Positions 10,535-20,257 of a DNA stretch of 64,000 bases are shown piece after piece. The stretch comes from Yersinia nurmii (lineage in GTDB: Bacteria; Pseudomonadota; Gammaproteobacteria; Enterobacterales; Enterobacteriaceae): the NCBI RefSeq assembly GCF_001112925.1, contig NZ_CPYD01000009.1, forward strand, positions 1 to 64,000. The letters run 5' to 3'. A program made the position numbers and the translations under genes. Under the pieces are notes generated by a model, which was not told where the DNA came from, did no database searches, and saw nothing but the letters and a program-made list of their open reading frames with translations. How positions within the stretch are numbered: the first letter of the stretch is position 1; each line of letters begins with the position of its first letter.

Positions 10535-11489
10535 CCGCCTTCTGGAAACAGAAATCGACGAACAGGCTGCGCTGTGGTTTAGCCGCAGTCAGGGGCGTCG
10601 CCTTACCGATGCGGAACAACGGCAATTTCAGGAATGGTTACAGCGCTCAGCGGCTCACGCTGAGGCTTTTCGGCAGATGCAGCAAATCTGGGGGGATTGC
10701 GCCCTGATTGCGCGCCCGGCCAGTGCGGCACAGCCTAAGGTGAAACCGAGCTGGTGGCGTCCGCTGCGCGGCTGTGCCGCTGGGGCTTTCTTTTTGCTTG
10801 CTCTGTGGTTGCCTGCCAGTCAATTGCCGCTAGTGCTGATGCAAGATATTCATCTGCAAACCGATAATTATGCTCGCGAAGTGGTGCTGTCCGATGGCAG
10901 CCGCGTGCACTTGAATCGATATACTAAAATGCGTGTCCACTATGCCAAGGAAAAACGCCAACTCTGGCTGGATCGTGGCGAGGTGTATTTGCAGGTGGCG
11001 GAAAATAAGCAGCGACCTTTTTTAGTCTATGCCGGAGAAAGTCAGGTACGGGTTGTGGGCACCGAGTTTGACGTCCGCTATGACGCTGAGGAAATGGGGG
11101 TGGCGGTACGTCAAGGTATCGTCGCGGTGACCGGGCGGTCATCTATGGAAACCGTGATGCTGCATGCCGGAGATTCAGCTCGCTTGCGGAAAGGGGAAAA
11201 CGATCTCCAGCGAGGTCAGCGGCAGGCGGATGAAGTCGGCGAATGGCGTAGTGGGCAGATTTCATTCCGCAATCGCCCATTGGGCGAGCTACTAAAAGAG
11301 GTGGCGCGCTATCGGTCAGGGAAAATCGAGTTGATCGACGAGCGTTTGGGATCGCTGCCGGTTTCCGGTTCGTTGGATTTAGCTCACCCGGATGAGTTCT
11401 TAAACGCTTTACCGCTGCTTTTGGCGGTGAATGTGGTACAGGATGATCAGGGTAACGTATTGATTCTGCCGCGCCCGCAACAAAAGTAA
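10521..11489 (+). CDS. FecR-family anti-sigma regulator
   Basis: The protein of about 322 residues has an N-terminal DUF4880-like cytoplasmic part that would bind the sigma factor (AALWFSRSQGRRLTDAEQ, EWLQRSAAHAEAF). One transmembrane helix follows near 84-103, then a periplasmic FecR domain (VVLSDGSRVHLNRYT; GTEFDVRY) and a C-terminal STN-like segment that would contact the receptor's signalling domain. AGGAG at 10506-10510 fits the ATG at 10521; an in-frame GTG at 10512 is too close to it. The gene overlaps the sigma-factor gene by 14 bases. Together they form a trans-envelope switch activated when the receptor binds its ligand. Confidence 0.9.
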   Translation: MMDASRLLETEIDEQAALWFSRSQGRRLTDAEQRQFQEWLQRSAAHAEAFRQMQQIWGDCALIARPASAAQPKVKPSWWRPLRGCAAGAFFLLALWLPASQLPLVLMQDIHLQTDNYAREVVLSDGSRVHLNRYTKMRVHYAKEKRQLWLDRGEVYLQVAENKQRPFLVYAGESQVRVVGTEFDVRYDAEEMGVAVRQGIVAVTGRSSMETVMLHAGDSARLRKGENDLQRGQRQADEVGEWRSGQISFRNRPLGELLKEVARYRSGKIELIDERLGSLPVSGSLDLAHPDEFLNALPLLLAVNVVQDDQGNVLILPRPQQK

Positions 11490-11594
11490 AAAATAATTCA
11501 TTTCATAGGTGAGGATAATTCTCATTCTCTCGTCTTCCCTGATGCCTCTGCCCATTGGCAAGGCATTTTTATTTTCTAGGGAAGAAATTGCGAG

Positions 11595-14360
11595 ATGACT
11601 TACAACAAAAAGAAACCTTCTGGGGTGCCTGTTCTTTCTGCCCTAGCGCTGGCAACGCTGCTGATGAGTCAAGAGGCAGGCGCCGCCGATCTACAGCTCA
11701 ATATGGTGGAACAACCGTTAGCCAACGCTATTGCCAATGTGGCGCAGCAAGGCCAACTGCATGTGTTATTCGATGAATCCGAGCTGCGTAACCGGCGGGC
11801 GCCTGCTCTGCATGGCTATTACAGCCCGCAGTCTGCGTTACAGCAATTACTGGCGGGCAGTGGTCTGGAGTTGGTTAGCAGCGGTAGCGGTTTTGTTATT
11901 CGTCCACAGGCGGTGAAAGGCGCTAACACCGGCGCTATTATCCTTCCGACCACCTCTGTGATGGGTGAAACCAGCGGTCGGGCAGCGGATAATCTGATGT
12001 CGGCTCCGCAGGTGATCACTTCGGAAGAGATTCGCCAGCGTCCCACCGGCAACGGTAACATTACCGAATTATTGCGTACCAATCCGGCGGTACAGTTTTC
12101 TAACAGCGGTAACACCAGTCTCAATCAAGGGGAAATCAAGCCGAGTGCGATTTCTATCCACGGTTCCTCCAGCTACCAAAACAACTATAAGCTGGATGGC
12201 GTTAGCTTTAACAATGACGTCGATCCGGCCAGCAGTGGCAATGGTGAAACCACGACCCGCGTTGACAGCAGCGATCAGGGGATCTATCTCGATAGCCGTT
12301 TAATCGACAGCGTGACTGTGTTCGATAACAACGTTCCGGTGGAATACGGCGGTTTTACCGGCGGTACGCTGGATGTCACCAGCCGTCGCTGGCGCGGCGA
12401 TAACAGCGCCCATTTATATTTCCGCGAAACCCGTTCGGCGTGGAATAAGGTGTTTACCGATCCCGGCACCGCTTTTGACAGCTCAAAGAATGACACCAGT
12501 CGGCCGGATCGCTTCCAGCCGAAATACAGTAAACAGAACTTCGGCGGTTGGTTTGAAGCCGGTATAACCGATAATCTGGGCGTGGTTTTCTCTGCTTCGC
12601 ATCGTATTTCGGATATTCCGACTTATACCAGCGGCGGCAGCGGTTTACTGATAGGGCCGAATAATGAACTAGAAGGCGTCTCAATGGACGGCGGCTACCG
12701 CAGCCAGAAACGGGTGTCTGATAACTATTTCGCCAAGTTCTCATGGGATGCCAATGAGCGCACCAGCCTGCATTTATCCGGCAATTACTCGGCCTATACC
12801 AGCTCGCTATTTTCCAGCAGCGTAATCAATTCAGGCTATGATAACGATCATAATGGTCTGAGCACGACGTTGCAGTTAGAGCACCGCTTTGATTTTGCCA
12901 ACCTAGACTTAACCGCCGGTTACCAAAAGCTAGTGGATGAGCGCACCAATGATGTGAAAGATTTCTTCGCCCTTGAAGATTATTCAAACTGGCCGGATAC
13001 GGGTTATTACAACAATGGCGGGCAGGGAGACTTGATCACCCGACAAAACAGCGCCACGACGAAAGGGGTGCTGCGCTTTAATCAATTCGAGGCGCTGGGG
13101 ATGTTCCACTCGCCAAACGTTGGTTTTGAAGTAAATAAAACCGAGGCGCGCTATCAACGGGATCGAGATTACTACCGCTATCGGTTCTATGGATCGCCAG
13201 ACTGGCTCACTTCAGATACTCAGCCCAGCAATATCACCCGCTTCCGCGCTGGAACCTATAAAGCGGATTACACCAGCTACGCTCTGTTCCTCGACGACAG
13301 CATGCAGTATGGCCGTTTGACCCTGCGTCCGGGCGTACGTGTGGATCGGGATGATTTTGTCGGGCAAACCAATATTGCTCCGCGTTTGAGCAGCAGCCTA
13401 GATATTTTCGGAACCGGTGATACGGTGCTGATCGCCGGGGCTAACCGTTACTATGGTCGTTCAATGCTGACCTATGCGCTGTATGAAGCGCAAAACGCCG
13501 GTATGCAGAATTGCTACTACGACTGTAACCTCGATCCCCATCAGGTTGAATGGGACGACGTGAAAGATTTCGAAGGTATCGATAAGCTTTCAACGCCTTA
13601 TAACGATGAGTTAAGCCTCGCTCTGCAACAGCAAATCATGAAAACCCAGTGGCGCTTGCAATATGTTCATCGCGAAGGTTATGACGAAGTACGCAGCCGT
13701 ACTAAGTATCCGAACAGTGGTAATACTTTGCAGTCGCGCATTCGTACCTTTGATAACGGTGGCCGCAGTAGCAACGATACGGTCTCACTTTCCGTGAGCA
13801 ACAATCAGCCGTGGGAAACAGGCGCAGTGACTCATGCGATGACCGGTTCCCTGAGCTGGCAACAAAGTAAGAGCAATACGCCGAAAGATCAGGGTTACGC
13901 TTTCTTCGACCCAAGCACCAAGCTGGATTCGGATAAAGTCTGGTACGACGGTAAGGTAATTAACGCTTCCGATTTACCTTCCACCAACTTTAACTCGCCG
14001 TGGCGCTTCAATCTGGAGCTGACCAGTGATTGGCAGGAACACAACTTGACCTTCTATAACTTGCTGCAATGGCGTGGTCCGCGGGATCAGGCGGTACGTT
14101 ACCAGCAAGATTATTACACCGATCCGACCACCGGCTCGCAGATGTTGAAATACGAGAAGACCCACTTTGCCAGCACCCTCCGCTGGGACACTAAAGTGAC
14201 ATGGAAACCTGATTTTGCCTATGGCGCGGGGATCTCGGTCGAGGTGAATAACGTACTGAACAAACGCAACGTGGCGGACACTTTTGTGTATGAAGACAAA
14301 GTGTTGCACTCCTATGAACCGGGGCGCCAGTTCTGGCTGCAACTGAGTTACGACCTGTAA
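11595..14360 (+). CDS. yddB: TonB-dependent outer-membrane receptor with STN signalling domain (YddB/FusA type)
   Basis: This 921-residue outer-membrane receptor has a signal peptide ending near EAGA (about residue 30), an STN secretin/TonB signalling domain (about 31-105), a plug domain and a 22-strand type barrel ending in LQLSYDL. The plug stretch RPTGNGNITELLRTNPAV and the following NTSLNQGEIKPSAISIHG match E. coli YddB rather than siderophore receptors. YddB-type receptors pair with M16 proteases; in Pectobacterium, FusA imports plant ferredoxin to obtain iron. E. coli YddB as I remember it lacks the STN domain, so this version is wired to the adjacent sigma/anti-sigma pair. The ligand here is unknown, probably a small iron-bearing protein or peptide. 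Confidence 0.92.
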   Translation: MTYNKKKPSGVPVLSALALATLLMSQEAGAADLQLNMVEQPLANAIANVAQQGQLHVLFDESELRNRRAPALHGYYSPQSALQQLLAGSGLELVSSGSGFVIRPQAVKGANTGAIILPTTSVMGETSGRAADNLMSAPQVITSEEIRQRPTGNGNITELLRTNPAVQFSNSGNTSLNQGEIKPSAISIHGSSSYQNNYKLDGVSFNNDVDPASSGNGETTTRVDSSDQGIYLDSRLIDSVTVFDNNVPVEYGGFTGGTLDVTSRRWRGDNSAHLYFRETRSAWNKVFTDPGTAFDSSKNDTSRPDRFQPKYSKQNFGGWFEAGITDNLGVVFSASHRISDIPTYTSGGSGLLIGPNNELEGVSMDGGYRSQKRVSDNYFAKFSWDANERTSLHLSGNYSAYTSSLFSSSVINSGYDNDHNGLSTTLQLEHRFDFANLDLTAGYQKLVDERTNDVKDFFALEDYSNWPDTGYYNNGGQGDLITRQNSATTKGVLRFNQFEALGMFHSPNVGFEVNKTEARYQRDRDYYRYRFYGSPDWLTSDTQPSNITRFRAGTYKADYTSYALFLDDSMQYGRLTLRPGVRVDRDDFVGQTNIAPRLSSSLDIFGTGDTVLIAGANRYYGRSMLTYALYEAQNAGMQNCYYDCNLDPHQVEWDDVKDFEGIDKLSTPYNDELSLALQQQIMKTQWRLQYVHREGYDEVRSRTKYPNSGNTLQSRIRTFDNGGRSSNDTVSLSVSNNQPWETGAVTHAMTGSLSWQQSKSNTPKDQGYAFFDPSTKLDSDKVWYDGKVINASDLPSTNFNSPWRFNLELTSDWQEHNLTFYNLLQWRGPRDQAVRYQQDYYTDPTTGSQMLKYEKTHFASTLRWDTKVTWKPDFAYGAGISVEVNNVLNKRNVADTFVYEDKVLHSYEPGRQFWLQLSYDL

Positions 14361-14446
14361 TTTTGTTGCGAAGTCACTGAACACAGTCGGGTTGCTCAGG
14401 CAGCCTGACGTTTTGGTTTTTAGGTCAGTACAAGATCGGTTGATTG

Positions 14447-16153
14447 ATGAAAACGTTAAAACAGTTCTGTTATCTCGCTAGGCCTTTTTGGGGCGTTGGC
14501 AGCGCCTGGTTTGCTTGGTTGCTATTGGCGGTAGTGCTGGTGCTCAGCCTATCATCGGTTTGGTTCAATGTGCGTCTTAACCAGTGGAACGGTGATTTTT
14601 ACAATGCGCTACAGCAGCTAAACAGTCAGGCACTCTATCAGTTACTCCAGCATTTTATCGTGCTGGTTAGCGCGTTGATTCTGGTGGTGGTGTTTGCGGA
14701 TTATTTGAAACAACGGCTAATCATGCGTTGGCGAATCGGTATGACAGAATATATTCTGGCACGCTGGCTTTCTCGGGACGGGCAACACTATGCGCTGAAA
14801 ATCAACGCGTTGGAGCCAGATAACCCAGACCAGCGAATTGCCGAGGATGTGCGTTTGCTGATTGAATCTAGCCTGCGCCTGTTGATTACCTTCCTGCATT
14901 CCATGCTAACACTGGTGTCGTTCGCCGCCATTTTATGGCAACTCTCTGGCAGCCTGAATTTTTCCCTGTCGTCCCACAGTTTCACCATCCCTGGTTACAT
15001 GTTTTGGGTGTGTATTTTCTACACCTTGATTGGCATTGGCCTGACCCACTGGATCGGCTATCCACTACGTCAGCTCAATATGGAAAAACAGCGTCGTGAG
15101 GCCGATTACCGCAGTGGGCTGATTGCCCGACGGGAAGCCAGCGACGCTATTGCTGGCCAGCGCGGTGAATTACACGAGCGGGCGGCTTTGCTACAGCATT
15201 TTCGCGCCATTGCCGATAACTGGTATCAGCTGATTCGCTATGAGAAAAACCTATCGTTCTTTACCGTTGGTTATCAACAGGTTAGTGCATTGGCGCCGAT
15301 TTTTTTTGCGTTACCAAAATTCCTTGCCGGTGAACTGTTATTGGGCGGATTGATGCAAATCCGTCAGTCATTTGCTCAGGTGGCGGGTGCGCTGGGCTGG
15401 TTCATTTTCTCCTATCGGGACATTGCCGCCTGGCAAGCCACCGTAACCCGTTTGTATAACTTTGTGGTGCTGCTGGAAGCGGAGCCGTCCAGCCCGGTAG
15501 AAACGGCATCGGACGACGCCATGCCGCTACGAGCCCGTCTGAATTTACAAACTGCCGATGGTAATTCGCTGCTGCGAGGCATCATCGTAGAGGCTGTGCC
15601 GGGTAGCTTGACGCTGATTCAGGGACGATCCGGTATTGGTAAGTCCACGTTATTACGCGCATTCAGCGGCCATTGGCCACATTACCGTGGGCAGATTACC
15701 CGCAGCGCCAGCGTGCACTGGTTGCCGCAGCGTTTATATCTGGCGCATGAGCGACTGGACGATTTACTGGCATACCCGGCAGAACGCAGTGCTTTTAGCG
15801 ATGAACAGTATCGGGACGTCCTGACACAGGTTGGTTTACCGCAGCTAGTTTATCAATTGCCCTTATCGACGGCGTGGCAACAACGCCTTTCCGGCGGCGA
15901 ACAGCAGCGGCTGATGTTTGCCCGTTTGTTATTGAATAAGCCAAGGTTGATTCTGTTGGATGAAACTACCTCGGCGCTGGATGCATCCAGCGCGCGCCAT
16001 CTGCTGCGGTTGCTGCGTTCGGAGTTACCGTGCAGTGCCATTTTACTGGTCAGTCACCAGACATTCTTGGCCGATCTCGCCGACCATCGCTTGTATCTGG
16101 ATGGCCAATCTTTTGTTTCTCAAGGAGTTGCCACACCATGTTTAACCGACTAG
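14447..16153 (+). CDS. yddA: ABC transporter ATP-binding/permease protein (YddA/FusD type)
   Basis: This 568-residue half-transporter fuses an SbmA/BacA-like membrane domain (about six helices, residues 15-340) to an ATPase domain. The Walker A is GRSGIGKSTLL, the signature LSGGEQQRL and the Walker B LILLDETTSALD. In the Fus system FusD is proposed to export or move cleavage products across the inner membrane; direction is unproven. The ATG at 14447 is used; an adjacent TTG is unlikely. The 3' end overlaps the protease gene by 16 bases, so the pair should be cotranslated. Confidence 0.9.
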   Translation: MKTLKQFCYLARPFWGVGSAWFAWLLLAVVLVLSLSSVWFNVRLNQWNGDFYNALQQLNSQALYQLLQHFIVLVSALILVVVFADYLKQRLIMRWRIGMTEYILARWLSRDGQHYALKINALEPDNPDQRIAEDVRLLIESSLRLLITFLHSMLTLVSFAAILWQLSGSLNFSLSSHSFTIPGYMFWVCIFYTLIGIGLTHWIGYPLRQLNMEKQRREADYRSGLIARREASDAIAGQRGELHERAALLQHFRAIADNWYQLIRYEKNLSFFTVGYQQVSALAPIFFALPKFLAGELLLGGLMQIRQSFAQVAGALGWFIFSYRDIAAWQATVTRLYNFVVLLEAEPSSPVETASDDAMPLRARLNLQTADGNSLLRGIIVEAVPGSLTLIQGRSGIGKSTLLRAFSGHWPHYRGQITRSASVHWLPQRLYLAHERLDDLLAYPAERSAFSDEQYRDVLTQVGLPQLVYQLPLSTAWQQRLSGGEQQRLMFARLLLNKPRLILLDETTSALDASSARHLLRLLRSELPCSAILLVSHQTFLADLADHRLYLDGQSFVSQGVATPCLTD

Positions 16154-18933
16154 TGCTTGTGTCGCTTGTCTGCGTATTGTTGGGTTGCACGCCGACAACC
16201 CGTGACATCGAGCTAACTGACGGGCAGTCCTTGCCGATTCGCCGTGATGTGCAGCACTTCACGCTGGATAATGGCCTACAGGTTTATTTGCTACCGCGAG
16301 CGCAGCCGGGCGTGGAAATGCGGCTGCTGGTGAACAGTGGTTCATTGCAAGAGAGTGAAAAACAGCGTGGTTTAGCGCATTTTGTCGAGCATATGGCGTT
16401 TAAAGGCACGCGTAATTTCCCCGGCACTTCCAGTTTTAAATCACTAGAAAAACAAGGTATTACATTGGGAAGTCACGTTAATGCAGTGACTAGCCTAAAT
16501 GCCACGACTTACAAGCTTTCTCTGCCTAACGCAGAGGAAAAGCAAATTCAGCTCGGGCTGCGGATTTTATCCGATTGGGCGACCGGTATCAGTTTTGAAC
16601 CAGAAGCTTTTGATAAAGAGCGGTCGGTGATTGTAGAAGAGTGGCGTTTGCGTCAGGGCGTGGGTTTCCGTATTAACCAGTCACTGGAGCAACTACGTTA
16701 TTACGGTAGCCGCTATGCACAACGCGATCCTATTGGCTTGCTGGATGTGGTACAGCAGGCTCCGGTATCTGAAGCCATGGCTTATTATCAGCAATGGTAT
16801 CAGCCGCAGCGAATGGCTTTGGTGATGGTTGGAAACTTTGAATCTACGGAAATACGTCAACAAATTAATAGGTTATTCTCCGCTCCTGCTACCCAACCCT
16901 TGGTTCAGGATAATCCAGATTGGAAGAAGTTTGTGCCTCAGTCTGGCATATTAATCAGTGAATTATTCGATGCAGAACAAGGCTCGCGCATTATTCAGTT
17001 GGGGTTACAGCGTGATTTGCCGGTTTCATTCAATAGTGCTAACGGCCAGTGGCGGGATCTGCTGGATACTTTGTGGCTGACCATATTTAACCAGCGCTTA
17101 TCACTGCTGGTGGATAACGAAATGCTTTCGGTTGCCAGCATTAATCAACAGCCCGCGTTGCTGGATAATCAGCGTATTCAGCATTTATTAATTGCTCGCC
17201 CGCTGGGGAGTGATTACAACGGAACGCTGAAACAGCTATTTACCGAGCTACAGCGCATGGCCAGCACACCGGTGAGTGCAGAAGAACTGAATGCCGCGCG
17301 TCAGCAGATATTAACCAAATTGCGTCAGCAGGCTGCTGGCGAAAGTCGTTATCAGCATGGTTATCTTGCGGATAATTTGACTGCGGCGATTGAGCTCAAT
17401 TTACCAATGCTGGATAAACAGCAGCAACTAGCAATGACGGAAACTTGGTTGGCCGCGATTGGCCCGCAGCATGTTCAGGCGCAGGTGGCGGAATTGCTGG
17501 ATACTGGTTCAGTACGATTAGCATTAATTGGCCCGGATACGGATAGAAAGCAGGTGGATAGTCAAGCGATCGCGGCGTTGTGGGACGCAACTCGTCAAAC
17601 CCAGCCCGGAGCGTTCACCCTAAAACCTAAAGCGGTGACTTTAACGCTGGATACGCCGGCGGCCGGGAGGATGGTACAGCGCCAGATTTTGCCTATCGCC
17701 AATACGCAACGGTGGACGCTGAGTAACGGAATGCGGGTTATTGTTAAATCGGACGCGGGAATGAAAGATAACGTACAGATTTCATTACGTATTCCCGGTG
17801 GACGCTCGCTGGAAGAAGAGAATGGGGTCGGTGAGGTTAACTGGGCGATGCGCTTACCTGAAGTCAGCGGCTACGGGAAATACAGCCCGCGCCAGTTGGC
17901 TCAACTGAGTAAACAGCAGAATTTGGCACTGACGCCTTACGACGAGATGTTATTCCACGGTTTACGCGGCTCTGCGCCAGCGGAACATCTGGAATCCCTA
18001 TTGCAATTGCTGCACTTGAAAATGACTGCACCGCAGTTTGCAGCCGATAAACTGGATCGGCAGAAACAGTCCTATGCTTTGGGCATTGATAAGCAACCGG
18101 TAGAGCGCCGTTTCCTCGATAGCATTACTCAAGAAGGCTATCAACATGGGGAGCGCTTATTGGTGACAGCTAACGGTCCGTGGCGCAACTTTAACGTAAA
18201 AGGGCTAGAGCAACGCCATCGTCAGCTATTTTCCGCCACGCAGGATATGACGCTAACTATTAGCGGTTCGCTGGATGAAGGGACGTTGCAAACGCTGGTG
18301 GAACGTTGGATGGGCAGTCTTCCTCGTACTGAGCAGCGACTACATTGGCGTGATTTGGGCATTAAGCCGCTGAATCGTGCAATGTCAAAGGACTACCCGT
18401 TAGCCAGTAGTCCTAAGACTATGGTTAGTATGCAATTCTCATCGTATGCGGTCTGGTCGCAGCCGAATCAGCTAGCCTTACAACTGATGGATAAAGTGGT
18501 TTCTCTACGCTTGCGCTATGCGCTGCGGGAACAGGCCAGCGGCGTTTATACTCTGGGCTTTAGCCAAATGGTAGCCAAGTTGCCAACGCCTTATTATTTG
18601 GCTCGATTGAACTTTACCTCTGCGCCAGAAAGGGCAGAAGAAATGGCACAATTGGCGCAGAAAGTGTTGACGCAGGTTGCTGAAGAAGGAATCAGTCCGC
18701 TGGAGTTGAGTAAAGCCAAAAAAGCCTGGCGAATTGAGCAGGAAGAAGGGCGAACCAGTGCCAGTTATTGGACTGATGCTCTGGCTCAGGTTGGTAGTGA
18801 TGACGGCAATTTTGCCCTGCTGGCTCAAGAGGTAGAGCAGTTGGAAGCGGTGACGCCAGAACAGGTCAATGCACTAGCCGCTCAATGGTTAGGAAGAAAC
18901 CCGAAAATATTTACCCTTAGCCCCGCGAAGTAA
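16138..18933 (+). CDS. pqqL: M16 family zinc protease lipoprotein (PqqL/FusC type)
   Basis: This 931-residue periplasmic metalloprotease has two M16 repeats. The N-terminal half holds the inverted zinc motif HFVEH (residues 81-85) with the third ligand expected in ERSVIVEEW (near 161). The C-terminal half is inactive, as usual. A lipobox LLGC places the lipidated cysteine at residue 17. PqqL/FusC cleaves proteins imported by the YddB/FusA receptor, freeing bound iron in the Pectobacterium case. The ATG at 16138 has AAGGAG ten bases upstream; a longer frame from 16030 lacks a signal peptide and lies inside the ABC gene. It is the last gene of the operon. Confidence 0.93.
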   Translation: MFNRLVLVSLVCVLLGCTPTTRDIELTDGQSLPIRRDVQHFTLDNGLQVYLLPRAQPGVEMRLLVNSGSLQESEKQRGLAHFVEHMAFKGTRNFPGTSSFKSLEKQGITLGSHVNAVTSLNATTYKLSLPNAEEKQIQLGLRILSDWATGISFEPEAFDKERSVIVEEWRLRQGVGFRINQSLEQLRYYGSRYAQRDPIGLLDVVQQAPVSEAMAYYQQWYQPQRMALVMVGNFESTEIRQQINRLFSAPATQPLVQDNPDWKKFVPQSGILISELFDAEQGSRIIQLGLQRDLPVSFNSANGQWRDLLDTLWLTIFNQRLSLLVDNEMLSVASINQQPALLDNQRIQHLLIARPLGSDYNGTLKQLFTELQRMASTPVSAEELNAARQQILTKLRQQAAGESRYQHGYLADNLTAAIELNLPMLDKQQQLAMTETWLAAIGPQHVQAQVAELLDTGSVRLALIGPDTDRKQVDSQAIAALWDATRQTQPGAFTLKPKAVTLTLDTPAAGRMVQRQILPIANTQRWTLSNGMRVIVKSDAGMKDNVQISLRIPGGRSLEEENGVGEVNWAMRLPEVSGYGKYSPRQLAQLSKQQNLALTPYDEMLFHGLRGSAPAEHLESLLQLLHLKMTAPQFAADKLDRQKQSYALGIDKQPVERRFLDSITQEGYQHGERLLVTANGPWRNFNVKGLEQRHRQLFSATQDMTLTISGSLDEGTLQTLVERWMGSLPRTEQRLHWRDLGIKPLNRAMSKDYPLASSPKTMVSMQFSSYAVWSQPNQLALQLMDKVVSLRLRYALREQASGVYTLGFSQMVAKLPTPYYLARLNFTSAPERAEEMAQLAQKVLTQVAEEGISPLELSKAKKAWRIEQEEGRTSASYWTDALAQVGSDDGNFALLAQEVEQLEAVTPEQVNALAAQWLGRNPKIFTLSPAK

Positions 18934-18947
18934 TTTTATCGTCGGAT

Positions 18948-18974
18948 AGCCACCTTCCTTGAAGGTGGCTTTTA
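18948..18974 (+). terminator. terminator of the protease-associated import operon
   Basis: Perfect ten-base arms AGCCACCTTC and GAAGGTGGCT around CTT, followed by TTTT, 14 bases after the protease stop. Confidence 0.85.
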
Positions 18975-19048
18975 ATATGCGAAAACCTGCGAATAAATAA
19001 AAACATTCACCTTAGTAAATAGATAAAATATTATTCGTATTTATTACT

Positions 19049-20257
19049 TTAACTACTGAAACGTCGAATAATGGAAGAAAAATTCTCGCTACGTATTTGC
19101 GTCACTTCATTAGGCCAGAGTGGATTGACGGGAATGTAATATTTTTCTTTTTTAGCTTCGATGATCAACTCCTTAAATTCGTCTATATCTTTTATCACGC
19201 AAATATCATTCAATCTTCCGAGTGGCTTGGGTAGCACGAAGGTCGCCGGGAAATTGGCCTCTATGTCGCTTGCCGGGCTGCCTGCATCAGTGCTGTGATG
19301 AACAACCGGTTCACCATCGCCCACCATAGTTTTATTTATAAGTGGTATCATTGCGCGAATTCGCGGTGAGGCATTGCCAATATTGCTGTCTTCCCGCTCA
19401 TAAAATTTAGCGGGATCAAGATATTCCGCCTGAAAATATTTATTAACTACCTCACTATGACGACGATTCTTATAAACATCCATATTTCTTTTGAACACAT
19501 CATGGGAAACTTCTTTGAGCATGAAGTTATCTTTAGGACCGTAATCTCGTAAGTGTGGCGCAATCATCAATAAATCGTAATCAGCGGTCAGCGGTTTGTT
19601 ATTTTCACCAGGCGGTGCCAGCACCTCAATGGTCTCTCCATGATGTTGAACTAAATATAAATCCGCTTGTTCTTTTACTGGTATTAACTCAAATTTATAC
19701 GGTTTTCCATTGGGGGTTCTGGCATCTAGCGCGATGGGCAAACCCTTAGCATCTATTTGAATATCGACTATGTTTTTCTTCATCAAGAGATCTAACCTTG
19801 ATGCAGTTATTTTCAGCGGTACTTTTTGCGCGTAGCCTTCGTCAATGCAGGCTTGAATTTGTTGATTAAATAACGCAATTTTATCTGGCTTATCTACCAG
19901 TTTGCTCAGCTCCTGCTTAACGCAGATAAATGCAGTCTGAGGCCCCCAGTTAGCACTTTTGCCCTTAATATGAAAACCCTTAGTTGGATATCCATTTCTA
20001 ATCAGATCTGTTGCCATAATATCCACGGGCCTGATACCTATCAGGCAATTACTTTCTTGTGCTAATACCTGTAATTTAATTAGATGCTCAGGCACTATAC
20101 CTACGCCGCTCTGATCACAAAGCGTTTTTATTTCCTCTAGTCTAGTTATATCAACTTTAGGTATTGAAGATGTAGAGGCATTCGCTCCTGGTGTAGGGGG
20201 TTCTGACGCAGGTAACGGCAAGTTTTGGGGTGTTTTATAGTTATTGTTTACAAGCAT
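19049..20257 (-). CDS. predicted ExoY/edema-factor-type nucleotidyl cyclase toxin
   Basis: The 402-residue protein shows the hallmarks of class II adenylate cyclase toxins (Bacillus EF, Bordetella CyaA, Pseudomonas ExoY). RPV (R76) and GYPTKGFHIKGK-SxNWGP place lysines K93 and K100, at the spacing of EF K346 and K353. LTADYDLLMIAP gives the metal-binding pair D226/D228 (EF D491/D493). VVHHSTD gives H321 (EF H577). The residue aligned with EF H351 is K98, and the one aligned with EF N583 is S327. There is no signal peptide; the first 35 residues are proline-rich and look disordered, so a type III or other effector signal is possible. Flanks are AT-rich and no secretion genes are adjacent. The host activator (calmodulin or actin for relatives) and nucleotide product are unknown. 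Confidence 0.82.
   Translation of the reverse strand: MLVNNNYKTPQNLPLPASEPPTPGANASTSSIPKVDITRLEEIKTLCDQSGVGIVPEHLIKLQVLAQESNCLIGIRPVDIMATDLIRNGYPTKGFHIKGKSANWGPQTAFICVKQELSKLVDKPDKIALFNQQIQACIDEGYAQKVPLKITASRLDLLMKKNIVDIQIDAKGLPIALDARTPNGKPYKFELIPVKEQADLYLVQHHGETIEVLAPPGENNKPLTADYDLLMIAPHLRDYGPKDNFMLKEVSHDVFKRNMDVYKNRRHSEVVNKYFQAEYLDPAKFYEREDSNIGNASPRIRAMIPLINKTMVGDGEPVVHHSTDAGSPASDIEANFPATFVLPKPLGRLNDICVIKDIDEFKELIIEAKKEKYYIPVNPLWPNEVTQIRSENFSSIIRRFSS

Noticed and set aside
11511..11529. Possible Fur box (GATAATTCTCATTCTC) before the receptor gene
   Set aside because: Only about 9 of 19 positions agree with the consensus in the best alignment; the site at 9762 is far better.
13974..14384. 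136-codon minus-strand frame inside the receptor gene
   Set aside because: Shadow of the receptor coding sequence; no start signal or recognisable domain.
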